A DNA stretch of 64,000 bases, taken from positions 62,001-126,000 of the forward strand of contig SVDZ01000008.1 in the NCBI GenBank assembly GCA_015057625.1, read 5' to 3'. The notes under the pieces were generated by a model. That model was given only the letters and a program-made list of their open reading frames with translations, had not been told where the DNA came from and searched no databases. Origin of the DNA: Lachnospiraceae bacterium. GTDB taxonomy: Bacteria > Bacillota > Clostridia > Lachnospirales > Lachnospiraceae. Of the stretch, positions 53,251 to 61,688 are shown in pieces. The position numbers and the translations under genes were made by a program. How positions within the stretch are numbered: the stretch's first letter is position 1; the number at the start of each line of letters is the position of its first letter.

Positions 53251-56200
53251 CTAATTATATGGGTTGATAATTGCATCTCCCCACTTGTACTCAACTGTTT
53301 CGTAATTTGGATCAACTGTTTTTAAAATAGTATCGTATAGATAATTATGTGCTGTCTCTGAGTTCATAAGACTGTCTTTGTAAAGTTTCTTTGCAATCTT
53401 GTAAACTGAGAAATTTTTCACTGTACTGTACACATATGTTCCGTCTTCGAGTACAGCAAAAGCTCTAACCTTATACATTGCTTCATAAGCAAGTTTACTG
53501 TCTGCTCCATAACTCATTGTCATTTTAAAATATGTTGCAGTATCAGAATCTCCGAGTTTGTATTTGCTGATACCGTTTACAGTTGAAGAATAAGCCCTGA
53601 TAAATTCATTATCCTCTCTCACATACATATCCGCATCTGAGATATTACTCTGCTCATCTCCATAACTGCTGAGTCCAAAAATCATACCGTGTCTGACAAC
53701 ATTTTTGCCGTCAATTACAGGCTCAACTCCTGCACTGACTCTGCTGCCACCATATGAAGTACTAATCTGGAATCCAAGTAAATTAATTTTATCGGAAGTA
53801 TTAATTCCATTTTCATCAACAACTATTTCGGAAGCCTTTGTGGTTTCTTCCGGTGTTGTAGTTTCCTTAACTGTTGTAGTTTCCGGTGCTTTGGTTGTAG
53901 TCTCCGGAGTCTTTGTTGTAGTCTCCGGAGTCTTTGTTGTAGTTTCCTGCTGTGCTGTCAGGTCAACAAGAGAAAACTCTGTAAATTTCAGTGTTGTTCC
54001 CGCATTTATTCCCGATGCAAGTTCAAATAAAATCTTTGCTCTATTGTCCGTTGCAGTGAATGTATCAGTAATAACTGTATCTCCATTTACTATATTTGAA
54101 GTCAGTTCTTTTACTCTTGAGACATCTTCTTTGCTGAGAATGCTACCTGCAGCATTTGAATTTACCTTGATAGAATATCTGTACTGATGTCCCAAAACAA
54201 CCGGCTGATTATCAAGGGCAACCTGAATACCCCAGATTGCTTTATTATTTGCGGTGACATTTACCGTAAATTTATCAGCTGTATTTCCGCCGATATATGT
54301 TCCGTTTGAGCCGTTCCAGCTTCCGAAGTAATATGACCATGCTCCAAGATTAATCCATGTGTCATCTGAAGATACCTGAACGTTAACAGGCTCCTCATAT
54401 ACTTCTTCATTTGACATAGGAACCAATTTCCACAACTGATAGTCACTGTTCATATATCTCTTCTGCTCCACATAACCGCTTCCACCTGTTATTTCAGTGG
54501 TATCTGTAAGGGCGAGAAGACTTGCTTTATTTACAATTCTGTACTGTCCGTCTCCCATATGCTCAAATCTGAATTTCTGGGACGGAGATCCGTTAGCAGT
54601 ATAAATCTGATAACTTACATTTCTGTCCTTTGATCCTGAAGGATCATCAAAGACTTTTGTCTCTGCACATTTAGGTATAATATTAAACCATTTGTCAGAA
54701 TTACTCTTGAATCTGAATCTTTGAGCTATCGTGTTGTTATCTGTGTAAGTCTGGATTTTTGTTCCGTTAGCATCTGACTTATTTGGAATATCCATAACTT
54801 TTCCTGTACCGACATTTACAATCTTGTAATAGTCTGTTGTATTTACAGGAGGCGCATAAGTTGTGGACGGACGCGAAACTGAAACTCCCTGATCTATAGG
54901 CTCACCAAAATATGGATAGCCGTTGTCTGTCCATGTAAATCTCTGAGCTCTGATTGCTCTTGTCCATTTGCTTCCGCTGTATCTTGCACAGTGGTAAATA
55001 ATCCAGTTTTCAGTTCCGTCAACTGATTTTACAAATGTATTATGTCCCGGTGCAAATGTATATTCTGTTCCTTTAAATACAGGTCCGTCGCTCTTAGCCC
55101 ATGAGCCGGCATTTAAAAGATTTCCGTCTGTACATGTAATACGTCCAAGACAATAACTGTCTGTAAAACTTGCTGCTGCAGAATAAATAATATGAACCTT
55201 GCTTCCGTTTACTAAAACTTCCGGTCCTTCTGCAATTGATGATCCTCCTGATTTTTCCCACGAATTTGTAGGCTGACAAATACACACTCTCTGTGTCGAA
55301 AGGGTCCACGGATTGCTCATTTTAGCAATGTAGAGATTCTGCACATTTCCTCCTGTGGAATCTCCCCAGCCTGACCATACAAAATAGTTCTCATTGTTGT
55401 AGGTAAATGCTGTTCCGTCAATTGCCCAACGATCGTTAGATGTGTCATAGATTTTTCCCATGAAAGTCCAGTCTCCGTCAAGTGGATTATTTGCATTGCT
55501 TCCTCCCTGAAGCACATACATTCTGTGGTTTGCATTAGTTCCATCATCGGCGCAGAAATATACATACCACCTTCCGCTTAACCATACAAGCTCAGGCGCC
55601 CAGACTTCCTTACTGTACATTCCGGAACTTGGTGGTGTAAATGCCACAACTGTAGTTCCAAATGAACCCATATTTTCAAGACTGCTAAGTTCGGCTATCT
55701 TTACGGTATTGCCTGAACCTGCATAACAGTAATAGTATTTTCCGCCGGCAAGAACCATGGATGGGTCCGCTCCGTCAGTCTTTGCTGGCTGATTGAAATA
55801 ATATGTGTTTGCAAGCTTTGTAATTTTCCAAAGCTGTCTGCTGTCATTTGAGACAGTCTGCTGTCTGACAGTGATATCTTTCTCCTCATCAGTAGAGCCC
55901 TTTTCATTACACATATCAGTAAGAGCCATTCCGCTCTTCTTGTTTATGATTTTGAAATTACCCTCTCCGTCAGGCTCTAATCTGAATTTTTGTGCATCAG
56001 TATTGTTCTTCGTATAAATCTGATACTGTGTTCCTGCAGACATGCTGCTTGAAGGATTATCGATTACTCTGGTAGGTGCAACCTTTGGCACTATATAGTA
56101 GTAATCTTCTCCGGTTACTTTTTCGAATGCAAACTGTTCTGCATTCGAATTATTGATAGTCCATGTGTGTAATGGATTCTTATCCTCATCCTTACCACTT

Positions 56201-56376
56201 GGAATATCAATCATTCGTCCCGTACATACATTGGTAATGTTATAGTAGGTATTCTCCACGACAGGAGCTGCTGCCGCATAGGCATAATGATTTTGGTGCT
56301 CGACAAACCCATCAGAAAATGGAACGACCGTCATTGTCAGCACCAGTGCGAAACTTATTAAATTTTTTCGTTTCAT
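53251..56376 (-). CDS. Secreted GH43 glycosidase with two ricin-type domains, CBM and shared C-terminal domain
   Basis: The protein has 1041 residues and a signal peptide (about 1-33). A ricin-type beta-trefoil/CBM13 (about 38-190) precedes the GH43 five-blade propeller (about 195-500), with TDGADPSMV (Asp base), WAIDGTAF (Asp) and IAEGPEVL (Glu acid). A second CBM13-like domain (about 510-655), a CBM4/9-like module (about 665-800), a repeated Thr/Pro/Glu linker and the shared C-terminal domain (about 870-1041) follow. It is probably an arabinofuranosidase or xylosidase. With GH115 it would strip side chains from glucuronoarabinoxylan. Two GGAGAA sites precede ATG 56376. Confidence 0.92.
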   Translation of the reverse strand: MKRKNLISFALVLTMTVVPFSDGFVEHQNHYAYAAAAPVVENTYYNITNVCTGRMIDIPSGKDEDKNPLHTWTINNSNAEQFAFEKVTGEDYYYIVPKVAPTRVIDNPSSSMSAGTQYQIYTKNNTDAQKFRLEPDGEGNFKIINKKSGMALTDMCNEKGSTDEEKDITVRQQTVSNDSRQLWKITKLANTYYFNQPAKTDGADPSMVLAGGKYYYCYAGSGNTVKIAELSSLENMGSFGTTVVAFTPPSSGMYSKEVWAPELVWLSGRWYVYFCADDGTNANHRMYVLQGGSNANNPLDGDWTFMGKIYDTSNDRWAIDGTAFTYNNENYFVWSGWGDSTGGNVQNLYIAKMSNPWTLSTQRVCICQPTNSWEKSGGSSIAEGPEVLVNGSKVHIIYSAAASFTDSYCLGRITCTDGNLLNAGSWAKSDGPVFKGTEYTFAPGHNTFVKSVDGTENWIIYHCARYSGSKWTRAIRAQRFTWTDNGYPYFGEPIDQGVSVSRPSTTYAPPVNTTDYYKIVNVGTGKVMDIPNKSDANGTKIQTYTDNNTIAQRFRFKSNSDKWFNIIPKCAETKVFDDPSGSKDRNVSYQIYTANGSPSQKFRFEHMGDGQYRIVNKASLLALTDTTEITGGSGYVEQKRYMNSDYQLWKLVPMSNEEVYEEPVNVQVSSDDTWINLGAWSYYFGSWNGSNGTYIGGNTADKFTVNVTANNKAIWGIQVALDNQPVVLGHQYRYSIKVNSNAAGSILSKEDVSRVKELTSNIVNGDTVITDTFTATDNRAKILFELASGINAGTTLKFTEFSLVDLTAQQETTTKTPETTTKTPETTTKAPETTTVKETTTPEETTKASEIVVDENGINTSDKINLLGFQISTSYGGSRVSAGVEPVIDGKNVVRHGMIFGLSSYGDEQSNISDADMYVREDNEFIRAYSSTVNGISKYKLGDSDTATYFKMTMSYGADSKLAYEAMYKVRAFAVLEDGTYVYSTVKNFSVYKIAKKLYKDSLMNSETAHNYLYDTILKTVDPNYETVEYKWGDAIINPYN

Positions 56377-56428
56377 GAATAATTCTCCTTATAATTCTCC
56401 TTCTATAAACTTTACCCCTATAATGAAA

Positions 56429-56472
56429 ATATTACACTTTCATTGATTTGATGTAAATTGAACTATTTCAAT
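56429..56472 (-). promoter_or_regulatory. Promoter and dyad upstream of the xylan operon
   Basis: TTTACA and TAATAT are separated by 17 bp. A dyad ATTGAA-CTAT-TTCAAT (56457-56472) abuts the -35. Direct repeats of TTGAAAC with a 10-bp period lie further up at 56553-56569. The rest of the 56377-56654 gap holds nothing else I can support. Confidence 0.55.
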
Positions 56473-56654
56473 ATCGTTCTTTTTTACCACAAACTCGCCA
56501 AGTTCATACAAGAAAAACAATAAAATGCAATTTTGTGAGAGAATTATTCAAGTTTCAAATCGTTTCAATATATTTTTAAGAGGTTTGCTGGTTTTCCTTG
56601 TTCTTGTTTTTACTATATTTTCCTACTTCTAGTTCTATCTTCCAACCCCCCGCT

Positions 56655-57443
56655 CTATTCCGGAATTACTCCTATCCCTGATTTAAACGCCGGCATCAAC
56701 TGTAGCTTAAACAAATTCTTTTTGTGAAGATTGTCAATTCGATCTTTTGCTTCAACATCATCAATCTCACCTGTTCTTATGTATCTGTCTAAAGCAGCAT
56801 AAGTAAATCCAAGATTGTCCTCATCTGTCAATCCGCTTAGGCCATCGCTAGGAGTCTTATCCACAAGTTCTTTAGGAAGTCCTAAAAGTCTTCCTATTTC
56901 TTTAACCTCTGTCACAGTCAAGTTGCACATCGGACTAAAGTCTCCTGCTGCATCTCCGTACCTGGTTGAATATCCCACCCAGTCTTCTGAGAGGTTACAT
57001 GTATTGACCACACGACCATTGTTACTCTGTGATACGGCATAAAGTGTAGACATTCTGATTCTGGCAGGAAGGTTTGTCATCGTCTGCTTTGATATCTCAA
57101 CTTCTTTTGGAAAATTATTGACAATTCCATCCACTGCATCCTTTATGTTGATTATATAGTTTTTAACATCAAGTGTATCAACCAACAACTTTGCGTACTG
57201 GATATCACTCTGCTCTCCGTTTGGCATCAGCACTCCGATTACCCTGTCTTTTCCCAAGGCTTCAACCAAAAGTGCAGCCGCTACAGAGCTGTCTTTTCCA
57301 CCTGAAATACCAACAATAGCATTGCATGTCGGGCCATTTTCTTTAAAAAAATCCCTTATCCATTGCACACATTCATCTTTTACTTTAATTGCATCAAATG
57401 TATATTTTTCATTTATTTCATTCAATGTACCTTTTCCACACAT
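56655..57443 (-). CDS. nadE: NH3-dependent NAD+ synthetase
   Basis: The protein has 262 residues and amidates deamido-NAD to NAD using ammonia and ATP. GISGGKDSSVAAAL is the ATP-pyrophosphatase loop, and STRYGDAAGDF and TPSDGLSG are family motifs. There is no glutaminase domain. Its ATG overlaps the stop of the NAMPT-like gene (TAATG), so translation is coupled. It is the third gene of the NAD operon. Confidence 0.93.
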   Translation of the reverse strand: MCGKGTLNEINEKYTFDAIKVKDECVQWIRDFFKENGPTCNAIVGISGGKDSSVAAALLVEALGKDRVIGVLMPNGEQSDIQYAKLLVDTLDVKNYIINIKDAVDGIVNNFPKEVEISKQTMTNLPARIRMSTLYAVSQSNNGRVVNTCNLSEDWVGYSTRYGDAAGDFSPMCNLTVTEVKEIGRLLGLPKELVDKTPSDGLSGLTDEDNLGFTYAALDRYIRTGEIDDVEAKDRIDNLHKKNLFKLQLMPAFKSGIGVIPE

Positions 57444-58915
57444 TAGAATTCACCTCCGTGAAGTGTCTGTCTTACTTCATTAAGACTCCATTCCTTAATA
57501 ATCTTTCCGTCTTTAAACACTGTCTCAAGACAATTTTTTTCCGCATTAACAGCTTCGTCCCATGTGAATCCATCTTTGAAAACAAACTGTCCATCTTCCT
57601 TCCAGACTACACAGCAGCCTTTTTGTGATTTTTTAAATCCGCCCTCTTTTGGATTCTTGAAAATTGGAACCGGATTGTCTCCGATTTCACAATATGTAGC
57701 CTTTATACATGAGCTGAATGTATCTCTGGTAAATGGTTTTAAAATCCCTTCCTCCTCAACGCACTGCATTGAAAATGATCCTACACCAAGTGCCACATTT
57801 GAGCAGGCAAATCCATTTTCTTCAAGGATTCTGTAAATTTCTTCACATCTTTGTATTGTAATTGAATCTCCGTAAATTGCTTTGACGTGTGAATCTAATA
57901 CTTTATAACCTTTGCTGTTTGTGGTTCCGCCAAAAATATCCCAAAGTTTAAATACTGTCTTTGTTACAACTTCAATACAGTCCCCTGAATCTCCACGCAT
58001 AAGCATGCATCCGTTGTGTTCCAATATTTCCTTTTTAAGTGTTGGCAAAACATTCTCAATAATGTTCCAATAATCATATGAATCAAGCACTGCTGAGAAG
58101 CTTGTATTCGGATATATCTCTGTCAAAAGTCTTCTAATTAATGTTGCCTCATCACCGTCCACTGCATAATTACTGCACATTACAGAATGCTCTGTACTAG
58201 GGCTTCCAAATGCAACCGGCTCCTTTGTACAATCGCAATTATAATTTTGTTCAAGATATGGAATAGTAGGAACTGTTGCTGTGTTTAAAAATGATAAGCA
58301 CCAGCCTGCACCTGCCTTAATAGCAGATTCTGTACACTCCTCACCTCTAAAATCGAAAGCTCCAAGAGCTCTTGCTTTTTCAATGTTGTCATCACAAGTC
58401 TTTTCGTAATATCTGTTTACAATCTGTCTGTATGTATAACCAACAGTTGCAGCAAGCATTGGGTGCCAGCTCTCAGCTGAAATCAAACTTTCAAGAGACT
58501 GTGGAAGCCACGCAAAATCCGGATTTGTGTTTGTTATTCCAAACATTGGAACATGCATTGGAACCATTGCTCCTTCAGGAAGAGCTACTATCTCTATCGG
58601 AAGATATCCAAGCTTATGAAGTTTTTCAATCTTCTCGATTCTATATGCATCCTTTCCTAAAGTTGCATCCATTATTCTTCGGTATTCACCTATTACTTCA
58701 TCAAAATCTTTATTGAAAAATTCTTCATTAAAGTAATCAATCAGATAAGTTTTAATAAAGCCCTGGAGTCCGAACATTACTACCTTGTCCCACATCTTAA
58801 CCCTGCTCATTCGCGGAGTGAAATATGATACTGACTTTGTAATATTCTTTGGAAGCATCTCTGCGTGAACCGCTTTATAAAAATCTATTAATAACATCGG
58901 ATTTGTTCTAAACAT
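57443..58915 (-). CDS. nadV: Nicotinamide phosphoribosyltransferase-like protein (NadV/NAMPT)
   Basis: The protein has 490 residues. DFYKAVHAEMLPKN and YFTPRMSR at the start, FDFRGEEC, AVLDSYDYW and LMRGDSGD are NAMPT family motifs; the His-like catalytic region and the PRPP-binding Arg/Asp residues appear intact. The usual reaction is nicotinamide plus PRPP to NMN. AGGTG precedes ATG 58915, and the start overlaps the 3' end of the PRPP-synthetase-like gene by 8 bp. A related activity on ADP-ribose pyrophosphate (Namat type) cannot be excluded from the sequence. Confidence 0.9.
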   Translation of the reverse strand: MFRTNPMLLIDFYKAVHAEMLPKNITKSVSYFTPRMSRVKMWDKVVMFGLQGFIKTYLIDYFNEEFFNKDFDEVIGEYRRIMDATLGKDAYRIEKIEKLHKLGYLPIEIVALPEGAMVPMHVPMFGITNTNPDFAWLPQSLESLISAESWHPMLAATVGYTYRQIVNRYYEKTCDDNIEKARALGAFDFRGEECTESAIKAGAGWCLSFLNTATVPTIPYLEQNYNCDCTKEPVAFGSPSTEHSVMCSNYAVDGDEATLIRRLLTEIYPNTSFSAVLDSYDYWNIIENVLPTLKKEILEHNGCMLMRGDSGDCIEVVTKTVFKLWDIFGGTTNSKGYKVLDSHVKAIYGDSITIQRCEEIYRILEENGFACSNVALGVGSFSMQCVEEEGILKPFTRDTFSSCIKATYCEIGDNPVPIFKNPKEGGFKKSQKGCCVVWKEDGQFVFKDGFTWDEAVNAEKNCLETVFKDGKIIKEWSLNEVRQTLHGGEF

Positions 58916-59714
58916 AATCAAACACCTCGATTCTCTCATCATTTTCTGTAAAAATACTGTCTGTCGTAAATACTTTTGTGATTAACCCTGACTCTAAAAG
59001 TTCACCTGCAAGAATTGTATTTTCACAGTGTGAAACATAAAGATAAATATCCTTTGCTCCAAGCTCTTTAAGTTTCCTTGCTGAATGTAAGAATGTTCCA
59101 CCTTTGCTACAAATGTCATCAACAATAAGAACATTGCTTTCCTTTACAGCTTCTGCTTCTCCTGAAACGTCCAGCCCTTTTATAACTCCCGTCTTCCACT
59201 CTCGTTTTTTAATGCCAAATGCATAAGGCTTTTCAATCATTCCTGAATATCTCTTCATAGCACCTTCATCCGGGTAGAACATAATCAGATTCTCATCACC
59301 TATTTTTTCTATAACCTTTTCTATATAACTCTTTGGAGACTGAACCTCAATTCTGTCAATCAGCGCCTCGCTTACCGAAGAATGTGGATCAAGAACAGTC
59401 ACTTTACTGAAACCTAAACTGTTTATTATTTCCGCAAAATATTTGAGAGTAAAAACATCCTCACTATTCTTCACCCTGTCCTGTCTCGCATTTGGAATAT
59501 ATGGCATTTTCAGGTAAATATCTTTGACGTTGAGTGATTGAAGATGTCTCACAAGATAAAACAAAACTATCAGTTCTTCATTATTTTCAAACTTCCATGT
59601 AATTGTTGCGCTGTTATCCTTGTCACCAATCCCTGACACCATTGCTTCCTTTAGAAGCAGCGTTCCATCCGGAAATTTATTTATGTCAACGATTTTCTCA
59701 TTATATTTAATCAT
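58908..59714 (-). CDS. Short PRPP-synthetase-like phosphoribosyltransferase-fold protein
   Basis: The protein has 268 residues, about 45 fewer than housekeeping Prs. It keeps YIPNARQDR and VTVLDPHS, equivalent to the ATP and metal sites, and VLIVDDICSKGGTF, the PRPP-type loop. It lacks the usual REPI-type segment. It is the first gene of an overlapping trio with NAMPT and nadE, so it is dedicated to NAD metabolism and makes PRPP or a related pyrophosphate donor. GGGGGAA precedes ATG 59714, and a palindrome of the AAGAACGC family lies just upstream. Confidence 0.85.
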   Translation of the reverse strand: MIKYNEKIVDINKFPDGTLLLKEAMVSGIGDKDNSATITWKFENNEELIVLFYLVRHLQSLNVKDIYLKMPYIPNARQDRVKNSEDVFTLKYFAEIINSLGFSKVTVLDPHSSVSEALIDRIEVQSPKSYIEKVIEKIGDENLIMFYPDEGAMKRYSGMIEKPYAFGIKKREWKTGVIKGLDVSGEAEAVKESNVLIVDDICSKGGTFLHSARKLKELGAKDIYLYVSHCENTILAGELLESGLITKVFTTDSIFTENDERIEVFDYV

Positions 59715-59742
59715 TGTAATTCCCCCTATTTTGAAAAATTCA

Positions 59743-59762
59743 AGAACGCCTCAGCGTCCTTG
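59743..59762. repeat. Short dispersed palindrome AAGAACGC-type, copy 3
   Basis: AAGAACGCCTCAGCGTCCTT with flanking GCTGCGAAA matches copy 1 over about 30 bp with one change in the arm. It lies in the leader of the PRPP-synthetase-like gene, in the same orientation relative to the downstream gene as in clpX. Confidence 0.8.
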
Positions 59763-59893
59763 CTGCGAAAAAATTTTTTGTACAACACAGATTTTATTTT
59801 CTTAATCTATGTTGCATACGCCCTTTGCTCATATATTATGTGATTAGCTTCGGCAACTTTCGAGCTTACTAACAAGCTCTATATTCTAATTAT

Positions 59894-60424
59894 CTACATT
59901 GCCTCATCATAAATCTGGCAAGACTTCATTGTTGCAAGTGCTGCATTGTGTGCATCAACTGTAACTCCTGCGCAGCAGCTTGAATCAACTGTAACTTTCA
60001 TCTCTGGGAAGTTTGCTTTGATGTATAATGCATTAGATACAACACAAATGTCTGTACATAATCCAATGAGACAAACTTCAAATTCCTCATCGCCTGCATA
60101 TGCTTTTATTAATTCCGGAAGTTTTGTTGAACCGAAAGTATTCTTCTCAACCCTCTCAACATCTTTTCCTTCTAATGCAGCCTCCACTTTGTCGTTTAAT
60201 TTCCATCCGTCGGTTCCTTTGATACAGTGAGGTACAGGAAGATTTTTTCCTTCCAATGTCTCCATATAATTTTCAAAATGTGTATCATAGGTTACAAAAA
60301 TCTTTCCATCAAATTTTTTGATTTTATCTGCAACATTATCTACAATTGCAACTGCCTCATTTGAACCAAGAGCTCCGTCTACAAAATCTTTCTGCATATC
60401 AACTACTACTAATACTTTTTTCAT
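59894..60424 (-). CDS. pncA: Nicotinamidase/isochorismatase-like cysteine hydrolase
   Basis: The protein has 176 residues. The catalytic triad is Asp in VVDMQKDF, Lys in RVEKNTFGS and Cys in GLCTDICVVS. DTHF matches the metal-ligand region. It probably converts nicotinamide to nicotinate, but other amide substrates are known for the family. AGGAGG precedes ATG 60424. It is separated from the NAD operon by 179 bp holding small hairpins, and may be co-regulated with it. Confidence 0.85.
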   Translation of the reverse strand: MKKVLVVVDMQKDFVDGALGSNEAVAIVDNVADKIKKFDGKIFVTYDTHFENYMETLEGKNLPVPHCIKGTDGWKLNDKVEAALEGKDVERVEKNTFGSTKLPELIKAYAGDEEFEVCLIGLCTDICVVSNALYIKANFPEMKVTVDSSCCAGVTVDAHNAALATMKSCQIYDEAM

Positions 60425-60457
60425 AACTATTACCTCCTATCAATCTTTGTTTATTCC

Positions 60458-60505
60458 AACCGGATAAGACTCCGGTTGATTGCTATGTCTGTATTGTACA
60501 ATACA
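60458..60505 (-). promoter_or_regulatory. Leader hairpin and 16-bp palindrome upstream of pncA
   Basis: CAACCGGA and TCCGGTTG form a hairpin (60458-60479). TGTATTGTACAATACA (60490-60505) is a perfect palindrome that includes a TACAAT -10 candidate. It looks like an operator for a dimeric repressor. It does not match the NiaR or NrtR sites I know. Confidence 0.5.
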
Positions 60506-60564
60506 AAAAAATAAATGTGGTCGCTTTTTCTGCGACATTTCAGCTTTGTGCAAGCCATGAGATA

Positions 60565-60590
60565 AATCGAGTAGGCTGATTCCTACTCGA
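60565..60590. repeat. Palindrome of the TCGAGTAGG family, copy 2
   Basis: ATCGAGTAGG and CCTACTCGAT pair around six bases. It is related to the palindrome at 725-760 and lies next to the dispersed 100-bp element. Confidence 0.7.
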
Positions 60591-60611
60591 TACCCACTCT
60601 GTGTAATCACT

Positions 60612-60711
60612 TCGAATCCACTTCGCTACTTTTCAGTGATTACACGGTCGCCAAGTGAAAATCTCTGTGCAAGCACAGATTTTCGCTTGGCTCGTCGTGG
60701 ATAACAAAAAG
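60612..60711 (-). repeat. Dispersed element of about 100 bp, copy 2
   Basis: This is the homologue of 42661-42760. It contains GTGATTACAC pairing with GTGTAATCAC just outside, and an 18-bp imperfect stem (CCAAGTGAAAATC with GATTTTCGCTTGG). It begins right after the T-run of the terD terminator. Confidence 0.75.
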
Positions 60712-60745
60712 AAACTGTCACACTTTTTATAGTGCAACAGTCTCG
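60711..60745 (-). terminator. Terminator of terD
   Basis: GAGACTGTTGCACT and AGTGTGACAGTTTC pair with two mismatches and are followed by TTTTTG on the minus strand. Confidence 0.85.
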
Positions 60746-60758
60746 TAATTATTATTAA

Positions 60759-61361
60759 TTATTTATATTTCTGTGCAATTTCCTCTATGTCGTCATCCAT
60801 TGTTCCTTCGCCCATTGCAACGAACTTCCACTCTCCGTCTTTTCTATAGAGTTTTCCAAAAAACAAAGATGTACTTCCTGAGTAATCATCTGTGAGATCA
60901 AATTTGCAGATTTCTTTGTTACTTGAATCTAAAATTCTAATAAATGCATTTTTAATCATACCGAAATGTTGTTGCTTAGCTTTTCCTCTATAAATATTTG
61001 CAACAAAAACTATCTCGTCATAGTCATATGGTAAGTTGTTGATATCGACAACTATCTGCTCATTGTCTCCATCACCCTCACCTGTGAGATTATCTCCCAA
61101 ATGATTAATTGCACCTGAACTGTGATTGAGATTAGTGTAAGAAATGATGTCTTCATCTCTGAATAATTTTCCACCTACAAGTGCTAACGCCGATGCGTCA
61201 CAATCTATATCAATTGGCACCTTTTTCTTTCTTCCGAATAATCCTGCTTCAATTATATCTGCTGTAGCTTCGTCCCATCCAAGGGCCACTACTACTTTAG
61301 GCAACTGCGCTCCTAAACCTACCACAGATACTTCCTCTCCTTTTTTTAATTTTATACTCAT
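60759..61361 (-). CDS. terD: TerD-family stress protein
   Basis: The protein has 200 residues and belongs to the TerD family of calcium-binding proteins linked to tellurite and general stress. GWDEATAD at the start, DIDCDASAL and DNLTGEGDGDNE (the acidic Ca2+ sites) and the FGKLYRKDGEWKF ending are clear. No other ter gene is in the window, so it is an orphan copy. GGGAGG precedes ATG 61361, and a promoter lies at 61399-61427. Confidence 0.92.
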   Translation of the reverse strand: MSIKLKKGEEVSVVGLGAQLPKVVVALGWDEATADIIEAGLFGRKKKVPIDIDCDASALALVGGKLFRDEDIISYTNLNHSSGAINHLGDNLTGEGDGDNEQIVVDINNLPYDYDEIVFVANIYRGKAKQQHFGMIKNAFIRILDSSNKEICKFDLTDDYSGSTSLFFGKLYRKDGEWKFVAMGEGTMDDDIEEIAQKYK

Positions 61362-61398
61362 ATTAATTTCCTCCCTTAGTTTAAAAAAGTCTATCCAT

Positions 61399-61427
61399 AT
61401 TGTACCAAATTAACTACTTTTCTTCAA
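61399..61427 (-). promoter_or_regulatory. Promoter of terD
   Basis: TTGAAG and TACAAT are separated by 17 bp on the minus strand, about 38 bp before the terD start. Confidence 0.7.
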
Positions 61428-61430
61428 CAA

Positions 61431-61529
61431 TCAAGGCTTTGCTGTTGCATAATTTCCCAGTCCGTAATTGTTTGTTGCAGCATATACCTGCTCGCCCGCC
61501 ATGCCTGTGATCGTTTTTTTCTTTTCCAT
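61431..61529 (-). CDS. Possible small protein, 32 aa
   Basis: GGAGGG stands 4 bp before ATG 61529. The product starts MEKKKTITGMAGEQV and ends NYATAKP. It is basic at the start, then Gly/Ala/Tyr/Asn-rich. I do not recognise it. It may be a real peptide, or the 5' stump of a deleted gene, since the terD promoter starts right at its stop codon. The rest of the gap 61530-61632 holds no clear feature. Confidence 0.45.
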   Translation of the reverse strand: MEKKKTITGMAGEQVYAATNNYGLGNYATAKP

Positions 61530-61632
61530 TGTACCCTCCATATTCCAATGACTTTTAGGATTGTACATCAAATCAAAAAACTACCCAGACTCTTTCCTTT
61601 GGCATCAATTTTTCACGTGGATTTTACTTTTA

Positions 61633-61668
61633 AAAGCCAGCAGTTTCCAAAAGGTAACTGCTGGCTTT
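61633..61668 (-). terminator. Terminator of the surface-repeat gene
   Basis: AAAGCCAGCAGTT and AACTGCTGGCTTT pair around nine bases and are followed by TTAAAAG on the minus strand, 20 bp after the stop. Confidence 0.85.
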
Positions 61669-61688
61669 ATTATTATTTCTGTCTAATA

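Noticed and set aside
58908..59714. Annotation as the housekeeping PRPP synthetase.
   Set aside because: It is about 45 residues too short, lacks standard motifs, and overlaps NAD-specific genes. A normal prs is expected elsewhere in the genome.
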